Part shown: positions 7,347 to 15,519 of the stretch, one piece after another
Layout: each line of letters begins with the position of its first letter
How positions within the stretch are numbered: the first letter of the stretch is position 1
NCBI GenBank assembly: GCA_017538965.1
Contig: JAFYHU010000044.1
Span: forward strand, 1-48,509
Direction of reading: 5' to 3'
Length of the DNA: 48,509 nt
From: Oscillospiraceae bacterium
GTDB lineage: Bacteria; Bacillota; Clostridia; Oscillospirales; Oscillospiraceae
Position numbers and translations under genes: made by a program
The notes under the pieces: model-generated
Database searches by the model: none
Told to the model about the DNA's origin: nothing
What the model saw: the letters and a program-made list of their open reading frames with translations, nothing else

Positions 7347-8522
7347 ATGCCACAGATCAGTGTAATCGTCCCTGTTTATAACGTCGAACCCTATCTGCGC
7401 CGCTGCGTAGACAGCATCCTTGCCCAGACATTCACAGACTTTGAGCTGATTCTTGTGGACGATGGAAGCACCGACAGAAGCGGTGCAATCTGCGACGCGT
7501 TCGCACAGCGGGATTTGCGCGTTCGTGTTATCCGCCAAGAGAATGGCGGGCAGTCCAGTGCACGGAACGCGGGGTTAGATGCTGCACGGGGAACATATAT
7601 CTGTTTCATCGACAGTGATGACAGTGTAAGCAAAGATCTTCTTGAGAAGGCTATTCACCCGCTTTTGAATGGCGCAGAGTTATCGGTATTTCAACATTGT
7701 GAGATATTTCCGAAAGGCCTAGAGAATGAATCAGAATACATACCCGGCGATATTGCAATACATGATCAGCAGGAAAGGTTGGAATTCATTGTTTCTCAGT
7801 TGTTGCAGGGAAAGATTGGGTGGGGAATGGGGCGTATGTTTCGGAGAGAGATTATTGAAAAGAATCATATCCGTTTTATTGACAACAGGAAAATTTTTGC
7901 AGAAGATCTTTGCTTTTCCCTGTATTATTGCATTTTTGTAAGTAAAATTTCAGTAATTCCAGACGTACTGTATCATTATTATGTAAGAGACGATTCCACT
8001 ATGGGTCAGCAGAAAACCGTGCTGAATGCCGGGAGAATGCAAGAACTATGCAAAGAGCTGTTCACGTTTTACAGCGCACACAGCGAGGGGAAAATCCTTT
8101 TGGAGCATTTCCCGATCATTTACTTTTTTGTTGTTGAAAATGAGATAAATAGAAATCGGAAGGAACTCGGACTCTCTATGTTTGACATGAGAAAAAGGCT
8201 GGTCGAGAGTATCCGCGATTACTCTTTTCTTCAGAAACAGATGCGAGGTCTGCGAAACGAACGGGAACTGCTTTTTCGCGTATATAAGGATGCCAGGCAG
8301 GTTGGTTATACGATTAACAGAGCGGAGTATTATGCGGGTGGAAATGAAGCCCTGTTTATCCTTAAACGCTTTAGCACTGCCGCAGCCGCTTTTGCGGATA
8401 AAGCCCTGAAGAAACGTTCTACCGGCAGAAACAGGCTTTATAAACCGGGTGCAAGTCATGAAAACGACATTCCGAGTGAACAAAACGAACAGGAAGCTTC
8501 AATTCATTCTAAAGGAAATTGA
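7347..8522 (+). CDS. GT2 family A glycosyltransferase
   Basis: A 391-residue family 2 glycosyltransferase. It begins ISVIVPVYNVEPYLRRCVDS with DDGSTD near 37-42 and DSDDS near 91. Its first roughly 230 bp are closely similar to the next gene (8529) and its broken copy (9757), then the sequences diverge and this one becomes AT-rich. The C-terminal region after about 220 is not recognisable and ends in a charged tail. GGAGG lies 8 bases upstream of the ATG. The preceding 94 bp hold nothing I can identify. It should add one sugar to the lipid-linked polysaccharide; specificity unknown. Confidence 0.83.
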   Translation: MPQISVIVPVYNVEPYLRRCVDSILAQTFTDFELILVDDGSTDRSGAICDAFAQRDLRVRVIRQENGGQSSARNAGLDAARGTYICFIDSDDSVSKDLLEKAIHPLLNGAELSVFQHCEIFPKGLENESEYIPGDIAIHDQQERLEFIVSQLLQGKIGWGMGRMFRREIIEKNHIRFIDNRKIFAEDLCFSLYYCIFVSKISVIPDVLYHYYVRDDSTMGQQKTVLNAGRMQELCKELFTFYSAHSEGKILLEHFPIIYFFVVENEINRNRKELGLSMFDMRKRLVESIRDYSFLQKQMRGLRNERELLFRVYKDARQVGYTINRAEYYAGGNEALFILKRFSTAAAAFADKALKKRSTGRNRLYKPGASHENDIPSEQNEQEASIHSKGN

Positions 8523-8528
8523 GAAACC

Positions 8529-9530
8529 ATGCCCACAATCACCGTCATCGTCCCCATCTACAACGTCGAGCCATATCTGCGCCGCTGCGTGGACAGCATC
8601 CTCGCCCAGACCTTTACCGGCTTTGAGCTTGTCCTCGTGGACGACGGCAGCCCGGACAACTGCGGCGCGATCTGCGACGAGTATGCCGAAAAGGATGCAC
8701 GTATTCGTGTGATCCACCAGGAAAACGGGGGCCTTTCCGCTGCAAGAAACGCCGGGATCGACTGGGCCTTTGCAAACAGCAATAGTAAATGGCTCGCCTT
8801 CGTAGACAGCGACGACTGGGTGCATCCGCGGTATCTGGAGCTTTTATACAGCGCAGTGCAAACGGATCATATCAAGCTCAGCGCTTGTGAAATTGTGGAG
8901 GTGGAGAAACCGACACCCGCGGAGGAAGTTGTTCCGGAAACAGAACTCCTGCCATGGGACGATTATCTTCAAAGAAGCTGGTGTATTCATTCGCCGTGTA
9001 ACAAGCTGTATGTAAAAGAGCTTTTTGAGGGCATGCGCTATCCAGTTGGAAAGCTGCATGAGGACGCATTCCTTACATACAAGCTGCTGATACGCGCGGA
9101 AACGATCAGCTATCTTCCAATGGTATTGTATTACTATTATCATAATCCGCAGGGCATCATGAACAGTCCCTTCTCTCTGAAACGGCTGGACAGCATGGAT
9201 GCGTATGAAGAACGCATTGAATATGTAAAAAGCATAAAAAGCACCAAAGCATTGGCATTCAGTGTCAGAGATTATCTTTCGCACTGCATGTATATCGTCG
9301 ATCTGCTTCGTGCGGAGGAGCACATCCCTGCCGAGGTCAGGAAGGAAAAAGAGCGAGAGATCAAGCAGAGGTGCAGAGTTGTAATTTTCCGGTACGGCCT
9401 GCGCTACGCGCCTCCATGGGAGTACGGATATCTGTATCGTTTTGCCTTCCCGGGGCTACATGGGGTCGGAAAAGCCGTCGTAAAACCCGGAATGAAGATG
9501 TTAAAGATAGGGAAATACAAGGATTTCTGA
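8529..9530 (+). CDS. GT2 family A glycosyltransferase
   Basis: A 333-residue family 2 glycosyltransferase starting ITVIVPIYNVEPYLRRCVDS. The donor-binding motif is DDGSPD, a P in place of the usual T, and the metal motif DSDDW is near 97. A central ENGGLSAARNAGID and a later HEDAFLTYKLL (probable catalytic ED) complete the family pattern. It starts 6 bp after the previous gene. A degenerate second copy follows at 9757, so this is the surviving member of a tandem duplication. Confidence 0.85.
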   Translation: MPTITVIVPIYNVEPYLRRCVDSILAQTFTGFELVLVDDGSPDNCGAICDEYAEKDARIRVIHQENGGLSAARNAGIDWAFANSNSKWLAFVDSDDWVHPRYLELLYSAVQTDHIKLSACEIVEVEKPTPAEEVVPETELLPWDDYLQRSWCIHSPCNKLYVKELFEGMRYPVGKLHEDAFLTYKLLIRAETISYLPMVLYYYYHNPQGIMNSPFSLKRLDSMDAYEERIEYVKSIKSTKALAFSVRDYLSHCMYIVDLLRAEEHIPAEVRKEKEREIKQRCRVVIFRYGLRYAPPWEYGYLYRFAFPGLHGVGKAVVKPGMKMLKIGKYKDF

Positions 9531-9553
9531 GACAAGCGGCATGGGAGGAAACG

Positions 9554-9619
9554 ATGTACGATTATCTGATCGTCGGCGCGGGACTGTACGGCGCGGTATA
9601 CGCCCAGCAGGTAGCGTAG
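9554..9619 (+). pseudogene. glf: Truncated UDP-galactopyranose mutase (glf) stub
   Basis: After a strong GGGAGGA ribosome site an ATG opens MYDYLIVGAGLYGAVYAQQ, and a TAG follows at codon 22. MYDYLIVGAGLxGAVFA is the start of UDP-galactopyranose mutase, including the GxGxxG that binds FAD; the intact enzyme has about 365-390 residues. Only the first beta strand and part of the first helix remain. The enzyme makes UDP-galactofuranose, the likely donor for the first glycosyltransferase in this window. The following 107 bp (9621-9728) hold a short basic frame ending ALKTLKKRYQDL that may be the tail of another lost gene. Confidence 0.72.
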
Positions 9620-9756
9620 CGTGAGAAAGAAGCGCCGCATGAACTGCCACAATGTTGTCAGAAAGATCATAGGCGACAGTTGCTTTGAAGCGTTGAAAAC
9701 GCTGAAAAAACGATATCAGGATTTGTGAATCATCTTTTTCGATGGAGAATCGACTC

Positions 9757-10151
9757 ATGCCCACAATCACTGTCATCGTCCTCATCTACAACGTCGAGCC
9801 ATGGCTACGCTGCTGCGTAGACAGCATCCTCCTCCAAACCTTTACAGATTTTGAGCTTGTCCTCGTGGACGACGGGAATCCGGACAACTGTGGGGCATTT
9901 TGTGATGAATATGCAGAAAAGGACTCGCGCATTCATGTGATCCACCAGGAAAACGGGGGCTGCTGCGCCGCAAGAAATGTCGGGATCGACTGAGCCTTCG
10001 CAAACAGCAACAGTGAATGGTTCACTTTCGTAGACAGCGACGACTGGATGCACCCACGGTATCTGGAGCTTTTATACAGTGCGGTGCCGAAGTCAGAAAG
10101 GAAAAAGAGAAGGAGATCAGGCAGAGGTACGCTATCATCTGCCGATATTAA
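9757..10151 (+). pseudogene. Degenerate GT2 glycosyltransferase (duplicate of the gene at 8529)
   Basis: The first 78 codons repeat the start of the 8529 gene closely (PTITVIVLIYNVEPWLRCC, DDGNPD). A Trp codon has become TGA at 9991-9993. Past that stop the frame continues through FVDSDDWMHPRYLELLYSAV and then jumps to the equivalent of 9330 in the parent (EVRKEKEKEIRQR), with loss of roughly 470 bp. It ends in TAA at 10149-10151. The junction falls in a TGC present at both parent positions, consistent with microhomology deletion. Several conserved residues are also changed (P to L, R to C). It cannot make a working enzyme. Confidence 0.88.
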
Positions 10152-10259
10152 CTTTTCTGCAAAAACCTTCGTCAATTAATAGTTGCACACTCCGCTCGCA
10201 TGTGCGATAATTCTTTTGTGTTAATCTATTTTTCACAAACTTATTTTACCACAAACAAA

Positions 10260-10303
10260 AAGCCGAGGCGACCCTTCTGGGCTGTCTCGACTTCTTGTTT
10301 TTT
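10260..10303 (+). terminator. Rho-independent terminator after the polysaccharide locus
   Basis: Arms at 10260-10274 and 10279-10293 pair at 13 of 15 positions (two G-T) around a TTCT loop and are followed by CTTGTTTTTT. The form and orientation suit termination of rightward transcription from the glycosyltransferase genes. Confidence 0.7.
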
Positions 10304-10502
10304 ACAGGCTGTTTTGCTACAGTCTCTTTTTCTTTACTTCCGTCCAAATTCCATTCATTTCAGCTCACTTTTTTTCTGTTTTTGGTGATTTTCGATAATT
10401 ATTATTAGAAAAGCCAATTTAAAGCTTTCTTTCTTTTTCAGAAAGAATTTTTCAATTCTTTTAGCCATTTTCACCAAAAATGCTCACGAAAATGCAGATG
10501 AA

Positions 10503-10534
10503 GGGATCAGGCTTCAAGCGCCTGATCCCTTTTT
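10503..10534. terminator. Convergent terminator hairpin
   Basis: GGGATCAGGC (10503-10512) pairs perfectly with GCCTGATCCC (10520-10529) and is followed on the plus strand by TTTTT. On the minus strand, just after the Old Yellow Enzyme gene, the hairpin has no clean T-run. It is a strong stop for rightward messages and probably also a 3' end for the leftward gene. Confidence 0.7.
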
Positions 10535-10586
10535 CTGCTGTATGGGGATGGTCTGATGACCTTTCCTTTCGGAAAGAGAAGTATTT

Positions 10587-12791
10587 TCAGATCTTTCTTG
10601 CTGCAAGGTTGCCGGCTGCGATTGCTTCTGCAATATTGAACGGCGCATTGCAGTCGCCAACCGCGACAGCGGGGATGGAAAGCCCTTCGATCAGTTCCGT
10701 GTTCGGCAGCATGTCGCGTGCATCGACGACGGTCTCGCAGGGAATCACAATGTCGCATCCGGTCTCGCCGTCAATGACGATTTCACCGTCGCGGACTTCT
10801 TTGATCGAAGCATTCGGCCAGAGACGCATACCGTTGGCGTAAAGCATCGGGATGGTGAACTGTTTCACCCAGGAAGACTGGCCCTTGTCCAGCTTGTCTT
10901 TGGGTTCCGAAGAAACCATGGTGACATGTTTCCCGAGCGCGATCAGATACTGGGCAGTATCCACGGCCTGGGCATTGCCGCCGAGAATGGTCACATGGTC
11001 GCCGACATTCGGGCCGACGTCGTCGATCGAGATGACGGAGGTATTGCCGTTCGATTTGAGCTCCAGTTCGGGACGCTTGCCGCCGACAGCGAGGATGACG
11101 TAGTCCGGCGCTTCCTTCTCGATCATCTCGCGAGTGACCTCGGTGCCGGTGACAACATTGACTCCCTTGACCTCCTGCTGGCGGATCAGATACTTCCGGA
11201 GGTCTTCCAGATTCTCATGCGGTCCCTTGATGGCATTGGCAAAGGCCAGCAGACCGCCGAGCATGCCGTTCTTCTCATAGAGCGTGACATCATAGCCGCG
11301 CTCGGCCGCGATACGGGCCGCTTCCATGCCGGCCGGGCCGCCGCCGATGACCATGACTTTCTTTTCGCCGTCTGCAGGCAGCGGGGTTGCGCCTTCGGGC
11401 ATCACTTCGCGCCTTGCACGCTGGGTAGCGGCGTTCACGCGGCAGTGCTCATAGACCTTCCCTTCTTCGTTATAGTCGAAGTGGCAGTGCATGCAGCGGC
11501 AGCAAGGGGCGATCTCATCGAGACGTCCCTCGCGGAGCTTGTTGACATACTCCGTATCCACAGTGAGCGGACGGTTCATAATGAAGAAGTCGCACATGCC
11601 GTTTGCAATCGCGTCGTTGAAGAACTTCGGCGCGTAAGCGGGGTTCATGCAGGTGACGGTGCCGACAGGGATGGTCACGGCCTGCTTGATCTCCTGTGCG
11701 ACCTTGAGCATCATGCCGTAGGCATCGTGGTTGGCGAGGAGCTTGCCTTCGAAGTGACGGGAGAAGTCAAAGCGCGTGCCGTCGGCCGCGGTACCGATGA
11801 TGCCGTTGCCGGTGAAGTAGAGGTCGGAAGCGAACTGGCAGACGTGCATGCGGAACACGCCGAGACGGACATGGAGCGAGTCGGCGCCGAAATCCTCGAG
11901 GGCCTTGCAGATTTTGCAGTTCTCTTCGACCGTGGTGGAGAGATCGGCCTCGCCGATGTTGATGTCATTCTCCTCAATGCCGTTGAACAGCACCTGTACG
12001 GGGAAGTCTTTTCCGCAGAGCTCCTTGATGCCGGTAATAATCTCGCCGACAAAGCGGGCACGGTTTTCAAAGCTCTGAGGGCCGTATTCATCGTCGCGAT
12101 GGTTTCTCTGGCGGGAGAAGAAGGCCTGGCCGATGTTGTTGCCCGCGGCGTTGATTTCGACCGCATCAAAGCCCAGATCCTGCATTTTCTTCGCACCCTT
12201 GATGAAGTCTTCCTGTACCAGTTTGACTTCTTCGGCAGTCAGGTGCTCGGCAAAAGCGGAAGCATACTGGGGAGCAGTTGCGGCATCAAAACCGCTGAAG
12301 GAACGGCCCATGCAGCTGAGCTGGTAGCCGATGTAGCCGCCAGCGGCATGGACGCCGTCCACGACCGCTTTCACGTGGGAAGTCTCGATATCGGTTGCGC
12401 GGCTGCTCGGGAAATGCTCGTGGAATTTCAGGAAGTCTTCTACCCATACCATCTCAACGCCGCCTTTGGCAAAGTTGGCATAGTATTCGACAGCCTCCTC
12501 CTCGCTGCCCAGCTGGGTATCCGAACCGGCAGCAGACTTGACCATACGGTGGCTCAGGTTCAGTCCGCCGAACTTCCAGGGGCTGAACACTGCAGAGAGG
12601 TCGGAATCCTGATCACGGAAATCGTAATCCTGCGGATTCATCCCGGCCAACACCTGATGGACATTGACATCTGCCGCTTCTGCACCCTTGTCCTCCGCAA
12701 ATGCGGCGACAGGGCTCAGCAGACTGGTAGCGGCAATGCCCAGGGCGCCTGCAGCTGTTCCTTTCAGAAAGTCGCGTCTTGAAATGTTCAC
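10587..12791 (-). CDS. Tat-exported Old Yellow Enzyme-type FMN/4Fe-4S/FAD oxidoreductase
   Basis: A 734-residue reductase built like 2,4-dienoyl-CoA reductase (FadH) but with an export signal. In order: a Tat signal SRRDFLK (RR at 5-6) and hydrophobic stretch; an FMN-binding TIM barrel of the Old Yellow Enzyme family (about 65-410) with the GxNNIGQAFFSRQRNHRDD segment; a Cys cluster at 430/433/436 and 450 for a 4Fe-4S centre; and a FAD/NAD(P) domain starting VIGGGPAG (481-488). Electrons should pass FAD to Fe-S to FMN and on to an unsaturated substrate, outside the membrane. It starts at GTG with AAGGAGG 7 bases upstream, 59 bp after the XRE regulator and perhaps on its message. The true acceptor is unknown; exported reductases of this type serve anaerobic respiration in gut bacteria. 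Confidence 0.85.
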   Translation of the reverse strand: MNISRRDFLKGTAAGALGIAATSLLSPVAAFAEDKGAEAADVNVHQVLAGMNPQDYDFRDQDSDLSAVFSPWKFGGLNLSHRMVKSAAGSDTQLGSEEEAVEYYANFAKGGVEMVWVEDFLKFHEHFPSSRATDIETSHVKAVVDGVHAAGGYIGYQLSCMGRSFSGFDAATAPQYASAFAEHLTAEEVKLVQEDFIKGAKKMQDLGFDAVEINAAGNNIGQAFFSRQRNHRDDEYGPQSFENRARFVGEIITGIKELCGKDFPVQVLFNGIEENDINIGEADLSTTVEENCKICKALEDFGADSLHVRLGVFRMHVCQFASDLYFTGNGIIGTAADGTRFDFSRHFEGKLLANHDAYGMMLKVAQEIKQAVTIPVGTVTCMNPAYAPKFFNDAIANGMCDFFIMNRPLTVDTEYVNKLREGRLDEIAPCCRCMHCHFDYNEEGKVYEHCRVNAATQRARREVMPEGATPLPADGEKKVMVIGGGPAGMEAARIAAERGYDVTLYEKNGMLGGLLAFANAIKGPHENLEDLRKYLIRQQEVKGVNVVTGTEVTREMIEKEAPDYVILAVGGKRPELELKSNGNTSVISIDDVGPNVGDHVTILGGNAQAVDTAQYLIALGKHVTMVSSEPKDKLDKGQSSWVKQFTIPMLYANGMRLWPNASIKEVRDGEIVIDGETGCDIVIPCETVVDARDMLPNTELIEGLSIPAVAVGDCNAPFNIAEAIAAGNLAARKI

Positions 12792-12849
12792 GCTGTTTCC
12801 TCCTTTTTATTATTTGCCGTAACGGCTGAAATACAGAATTGCAATGCAG

Positions 12850-13326
12850 TTACCAGAGATCTACGGAACCGTATTCCTCGCCTTTTACCCAGTAGGCTTT
12901 GTTCTGGTCAACCCGGATATAGACGGAATCCACATCCTTGCTGAGACGGGCTAAAATGGCATCCGGCGTGATCTCGCCGCCAAGCGGAGACTGGATGATG
13001 ATTTCCGTTTTCCGGGGAAGCGCCTTCTTCGGAGCCGGAGCGGCTTTCTCGGCCTTTTTCTTCGTTTTGGGCGCGGCCTTCGTCTTCTTTTCCGCGGGTT
13101 TGGCTTTCTTCGAAGCGGGTTTGTCTTTCTTTTCAGCCGGCTTGGTTTTTTTGACTTCGGGCTCAATCACCTCGCCGTGGATATTCTTCACGGCATCGAT
13201 GATCTTGGCGCTGGCTTTCATGCGTCCGGATTCGATGGAAGCAACCGCAGAGGGGCTTACACCGATCGTTTTGGCAAAGGCAGCCTGGGAGAGTTTGGTT
13301 TTTTCACGGAGTTCTTTGAGGTCCAT
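12850..13326 (-). CDS. XRE-family DNA-binding protein fused to a DUF6465-like domain
   Basis: A 158-residue protein in three parts. Residues 1-52 form a short XRE helix-turn-helix (LSQAAFAKTIGVSPSAVASI). Residues 53-105 are a Lys/Ala/Pro-rich linker with repeated KPAEKK/KPASKK units. The C-terminal 50 residues, with EIIIQSPLGGEITPDAIL, then VDSVYIRVDQNKAYWV and the GSVDLW ending, match DUF6465, normally a stand-alone domain of unknown role in clostridia. The linker resembles histone-like tails and may bind DNA non-specifically. It precedes the Tat reductase on the same strand, so it may control it. The start is ATG with AAGGAATG upstream. Confidence 0.72.
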   Translation of the reverse strand: MDLKELREKTKLSQAAFAKTIGVSPSAVASIESGRMKASAKIIDAVKNIHGEVIEPEVKKTKPAEKKDKPASKKAKPAEKKTKAAPKTKKKAEKAAPAPKKALPRKTEIIIQSPLGGEITPDAILARLSKDVDSVYIRVDQNKAYWVKGEEYGSVDLW

Positions 13327-13362
13327 TTGTAAGAGTCATTCCTTTCTTTTGGATTTGATTCT

Positions 13363-13391
13363 ATTTTAACACCTGTTTCGGGATTCGTCCA
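13363..13391 (-). promoter_or_regulatory. Promoter of the XRE-DUF6465 gene
   Basis: On the minus strand TGGACG (13386-13391) and TAAAAT (13363-13368) are separated by 17 bp, about 37 bp upstream of the ATG. The -35 box matches four of six consensus bases. Confidence 0.5.
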
Positions 13392-13439
13392 CTGTTTTCC
13401 TGCTTTCCCGTCAGAAACAGCAGAAAGCCGCGGCTGCTC

Positions 13440-13468
13440 TTGTCAAGCGTTTTTCCATATGGTAAAAT
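13440..13468 (+). promoter_or_regulatory. hflK promoter
   Basis: TTGTCA (13440-13445) and TAAAAT (13463-13468) with a 17-bp spacer lie about 34 bp before the hflK start. This is a good vegetative-sigma match. No operator is obvious. Confidence 0.65.
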
Positions 13469-13501
13469 ATTATAGATTTTTACAAGGAGGGAGGGCTTTC
13501 T

Positions 13502-14572
13502 TTGCCTGATTTCAAAGGCTTTACCGGCCGGGAGTTCCGGGAAGGAAATTTCCGGGATGTCAACGTCGGGCCGGACGGCAGCTACAGTTCCGGACCAAGC
13601 AGCGCACCGCAGCGCAAGAGGCCGGATCTGAAAACATGGAGCCGGCGTATTCTCGTTGTCGTGCTGATCCTCGTGGTGCTGCTGACGGTCCTTGGTTCGT
13701 ATTATAATGTCAGCGAGCAGGAAAACGCCGTTGTCACCATGTTCGGGAAGGTTGTCCGCACGGACACCGCCGGTCTGTACTTTAAGATTCCTTTCCTGCA
13801 GCAGGTGCACATGGTGGATATTACCACGCACGGGACAGGCATCGGCTATTCCGTCGGCGCAAACGGACAGAACATCATAAACAGTTTCGACGGGATCATG
13901 ATCACAAAGGATTTCAATCTGATCAATATTGATTTTTATCTGGAGTACAAGGTCAGCGATCCGGTTGCCTATCTGTTCAATTCGCGGGAACCGGAGCAGA
14001 TTCTGAACAACATCGCGCTGGCAAGCATTCGAAGCACGGTGATCGACTATACGGTGGACGAAGCCATGACCACCGGAAAGAGCGCCATTCAGGCCGATGT
14101 CAAGGACAAGATGGTTCGGGAGCTGCAGGAGCAGAACATCGGCATTCAGGTTGTGAACATCACGATTCAGGACGCCGAGCCGCCAACACAGGAGATCATC
14201 CTCGCCTTTAAGGAAGTGGAAACCGCCAAGCAATCAGCCGAAACGCGCATCAATCAGGCCAGAAAGTATGAAAACGAGCAGATTCCCGCAGCAGAGGCAC
14301 AGGCCGACCGCATCGTCCAGAGTGCAGAAGCACAGAAGGCAGCACGCATCGCCGAAGCCGAGGGACAGGTCGCGCGCTTCAACGCCATGTACGAGCAGTA
14401 TGCCCGGAATCCGCTGATTACCAAGCAGCGTATGTTCTATGAAACGCTTGAAGATCTGCTGCCCGACCTGAAGGTGATCATCACCGACGGAAGCACACAG
14501 ACCATGTTCCCGGTTGACAGCTTTGTCACCGAAAGCGATTCCGGAGCAGCAAGGGAGGCGATGAATCCGTGA
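13502..14572 (+). CDS. hflK: SPFH-domain membrane protease regulator HflK
   Basis: A 356-residue HflK. A Gly/Ser-rich cytoplasmic tail (1-48) is followed by one membrane helix (about 50-67), the SPFH/band-7 domain (SEQENAVVTMFGKVVRTDTAGLYFKIPF and on) and a long Ala/Glu/Gln-rich coiled coil (about 225-290). HflK and HflC assemble into a large ring or cage on the outer face of the membrane that encloses FtsH and limits its proteolysis. The frame starts at TTG with AAGGAGGG about 10 bases upstream; no earlier ATG fits the family start. The stop overlaps hflC by 4 bp, so the two are translationally coupled. Confidence 0.92.
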   Translation: MPDFKGFTGREFREGNFRDVNVGPDGSYSSGPSSAPQRKRPDLKTWSRRILVVVLILVVLLTVLGSYYNVSEQENAVVTMFGKVVRTDTAGLYFKIPFLQQVHMVDITTHGTGIGYSVGANGQNIINSFDGIMITKDFNLINIDFYLEYKVSDPVAYLFNSREPEQILNNIALASIRSTVIDYTVDEAMTTGKSAIQADVKDKMVRELQEQNIGIQVVNITIQDAEPPTQEIILAFKEVETAKQSAETRINQARKYENEQIPAAEAQADRIVQSAEAQKAARIAEAEGQVARFNAMYEQYARNPLITKQRMFYETLEDLLPDLKVIITDGSTQTMFPVDSFVTESDSGAAREAMNP

Positions 14573-15447
14573 GCAAAGCAAAAAAAGTGACTGCACTCGT
14601 TCTGGTATTGCTGATAATCTTTGTGCTCTGCAATACGCTTTATACCGTACAGCCAAAGGAATATGTTGCGGTTCGGCAATTCGGACGTATTGTCAACGTG
14701 ATCGACAGTCCCGGTCTGAAGGCTAAAATTCCTTTTATTCAGACCATTCAGCGCATTTCCGCCGCAACGATTCTCTATGATATCCCCGCTTCCGACGTCA
14801 TAACCAAAGACAAAAAATCCATGATTTCGGACAACTATGTGCTATGGCGCGTTACCAATCCGACGCTTTACATTCAGACTCTGAACGCGATTGAAGCCCG
14901 CGCCGCCGAACGCATCGAGGCCGCCGTCTACAACAGTCTGAAGAAGATTATTTCCAATATGACGCAGGATGAGATCATCGCCGCCCGCGGTGAACGTCTG
15001 ACGCAGCTGATTACCGAGGATGCAAACGCTGATATCCGTGTGTACGGGATTGAAATCGTCCAGTCGCAAATCAAGGCGCTTGACCTTCCGGAAGATAACA
15101 AGGCTGCCGTCTTTACCCGAATGATTTCCGAGCGTGAAAACATTGCAGCCGGGTACACGGCAGAAGGTGCCGCTGAGGCGCAGAAGATCCGCAACGAAAC
15201 GGATCGCAAAGTGACGGTCATGACCGCCGAAGCCGAAAAAGAGGCCGCAACCATTCTGGCAGAGGGGGAAAGCGAATACATGCGCATTCTTCAGGATGCC
15301 TACAACACCGACGAGAAAGCGGAGTTTTACAATTACACCCGTTCTCTGGACGCCCTGAAAGCATCTCTGACCGGCGGGAACAAGACGATCATGCTTGATA
15401 AGGATTCGGAGCTTGCCCGTATTCTTTACGGAGATTTTGAAGGCTGA
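14569..15447 (+). CDS. hflC: SPFH-domain membrane protease regulator HflC
   Basis: A 292-residue HflC. A single membrane helix (about 7-24) leads into the SPFH domain (VQPKEYVAVRQFGRIVNVID) and a coiled-coil region with GAAEAQKIRNETDRK (about 200-240). It partners with HflK around FtsH. The GTG start overlaps the hflK stop (GTGA). The C-terminal residues after about 260, with GNKTIMLDKDSE, are standard. A hairpin terminator lies 34 bp downstream between this gene and the convergent flavoprotein. Confidence 0.92.
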   Translation: MSKAKKVTALVLVLLIIFVLCNTLYTVQPKEYVAVRQFGRIVNVIDSPGLKAKIPFIQTIQRISAATILYDIPASDVITKDKKSMISDNYVLWRVTNPTLYIQTLNAIEARAAERIEAAVYNSLKKIISNMTQDEIIAARGERLTQLITEDANADIRVYGIEIVQSQIKALDLPEDNKAAVFTRMISERENIAAGYTAEGAAEAQKIRNETDRKVTVMTAEAEKEAATILAEGESEYMRILQDAYNTDEKAEFYNYTRSLDALKASLTGGNKTIMLDKDSELARILYGDFEG

Positions 15448-15480
15448 ACCGCTGTTAAAATTTCAGAAGCAACCAAAAAA

Positions 15481-15504
15481 ATCCGCCGGCAGAAGCCGGC
15501 GGAT
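15481..15504 (-). terminator. Terminator of the Tat flavoprotein gene
   Basis: ATCCGCCGGC and GCCGGCGGAT pair perfectly around AGAA. On the minus strand TTTTTTGGTT follows immediately, so it ends the leftward flavoprotein message. It lies between convergent genes and can also limit read-through from hflC. Confidence 0.85.
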
Positions 15505-15519
15505 CTGTTCGTTTGGGGA

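Larger units (their letters stand above)
10152..10586. other. AT-rich intergenic region closing the polysaccharide locus
   Basis: These 435 bp hold no convincing gene. They contain two terminator-like hairpins (listed separately) and runs of T and A. On the minus strand TGTGGTAAAATAAG around 10240 looks promoter-like but leads to no gene, which would suit the relic of an insertion sequence. I cannot name one. Confidence 0.5.

Noticed and set aside
9621-9728. Small protein of 35 codons starting at GTG
   Set aside because: It has no ribosome site and no recognisable motif, and lies between two pseudogenes. It is more likely the tail of a deleted gene.
10926-12782. 618-codon open frame on the plus strand
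   Set aside because: It lies wholly antisense to the Old Yellow Enzyme gene, which has a Tat signal, Fe-S and FAD motifs and a ribosome site. The antisense frame is low-complexity and arises from GC-biased codons.
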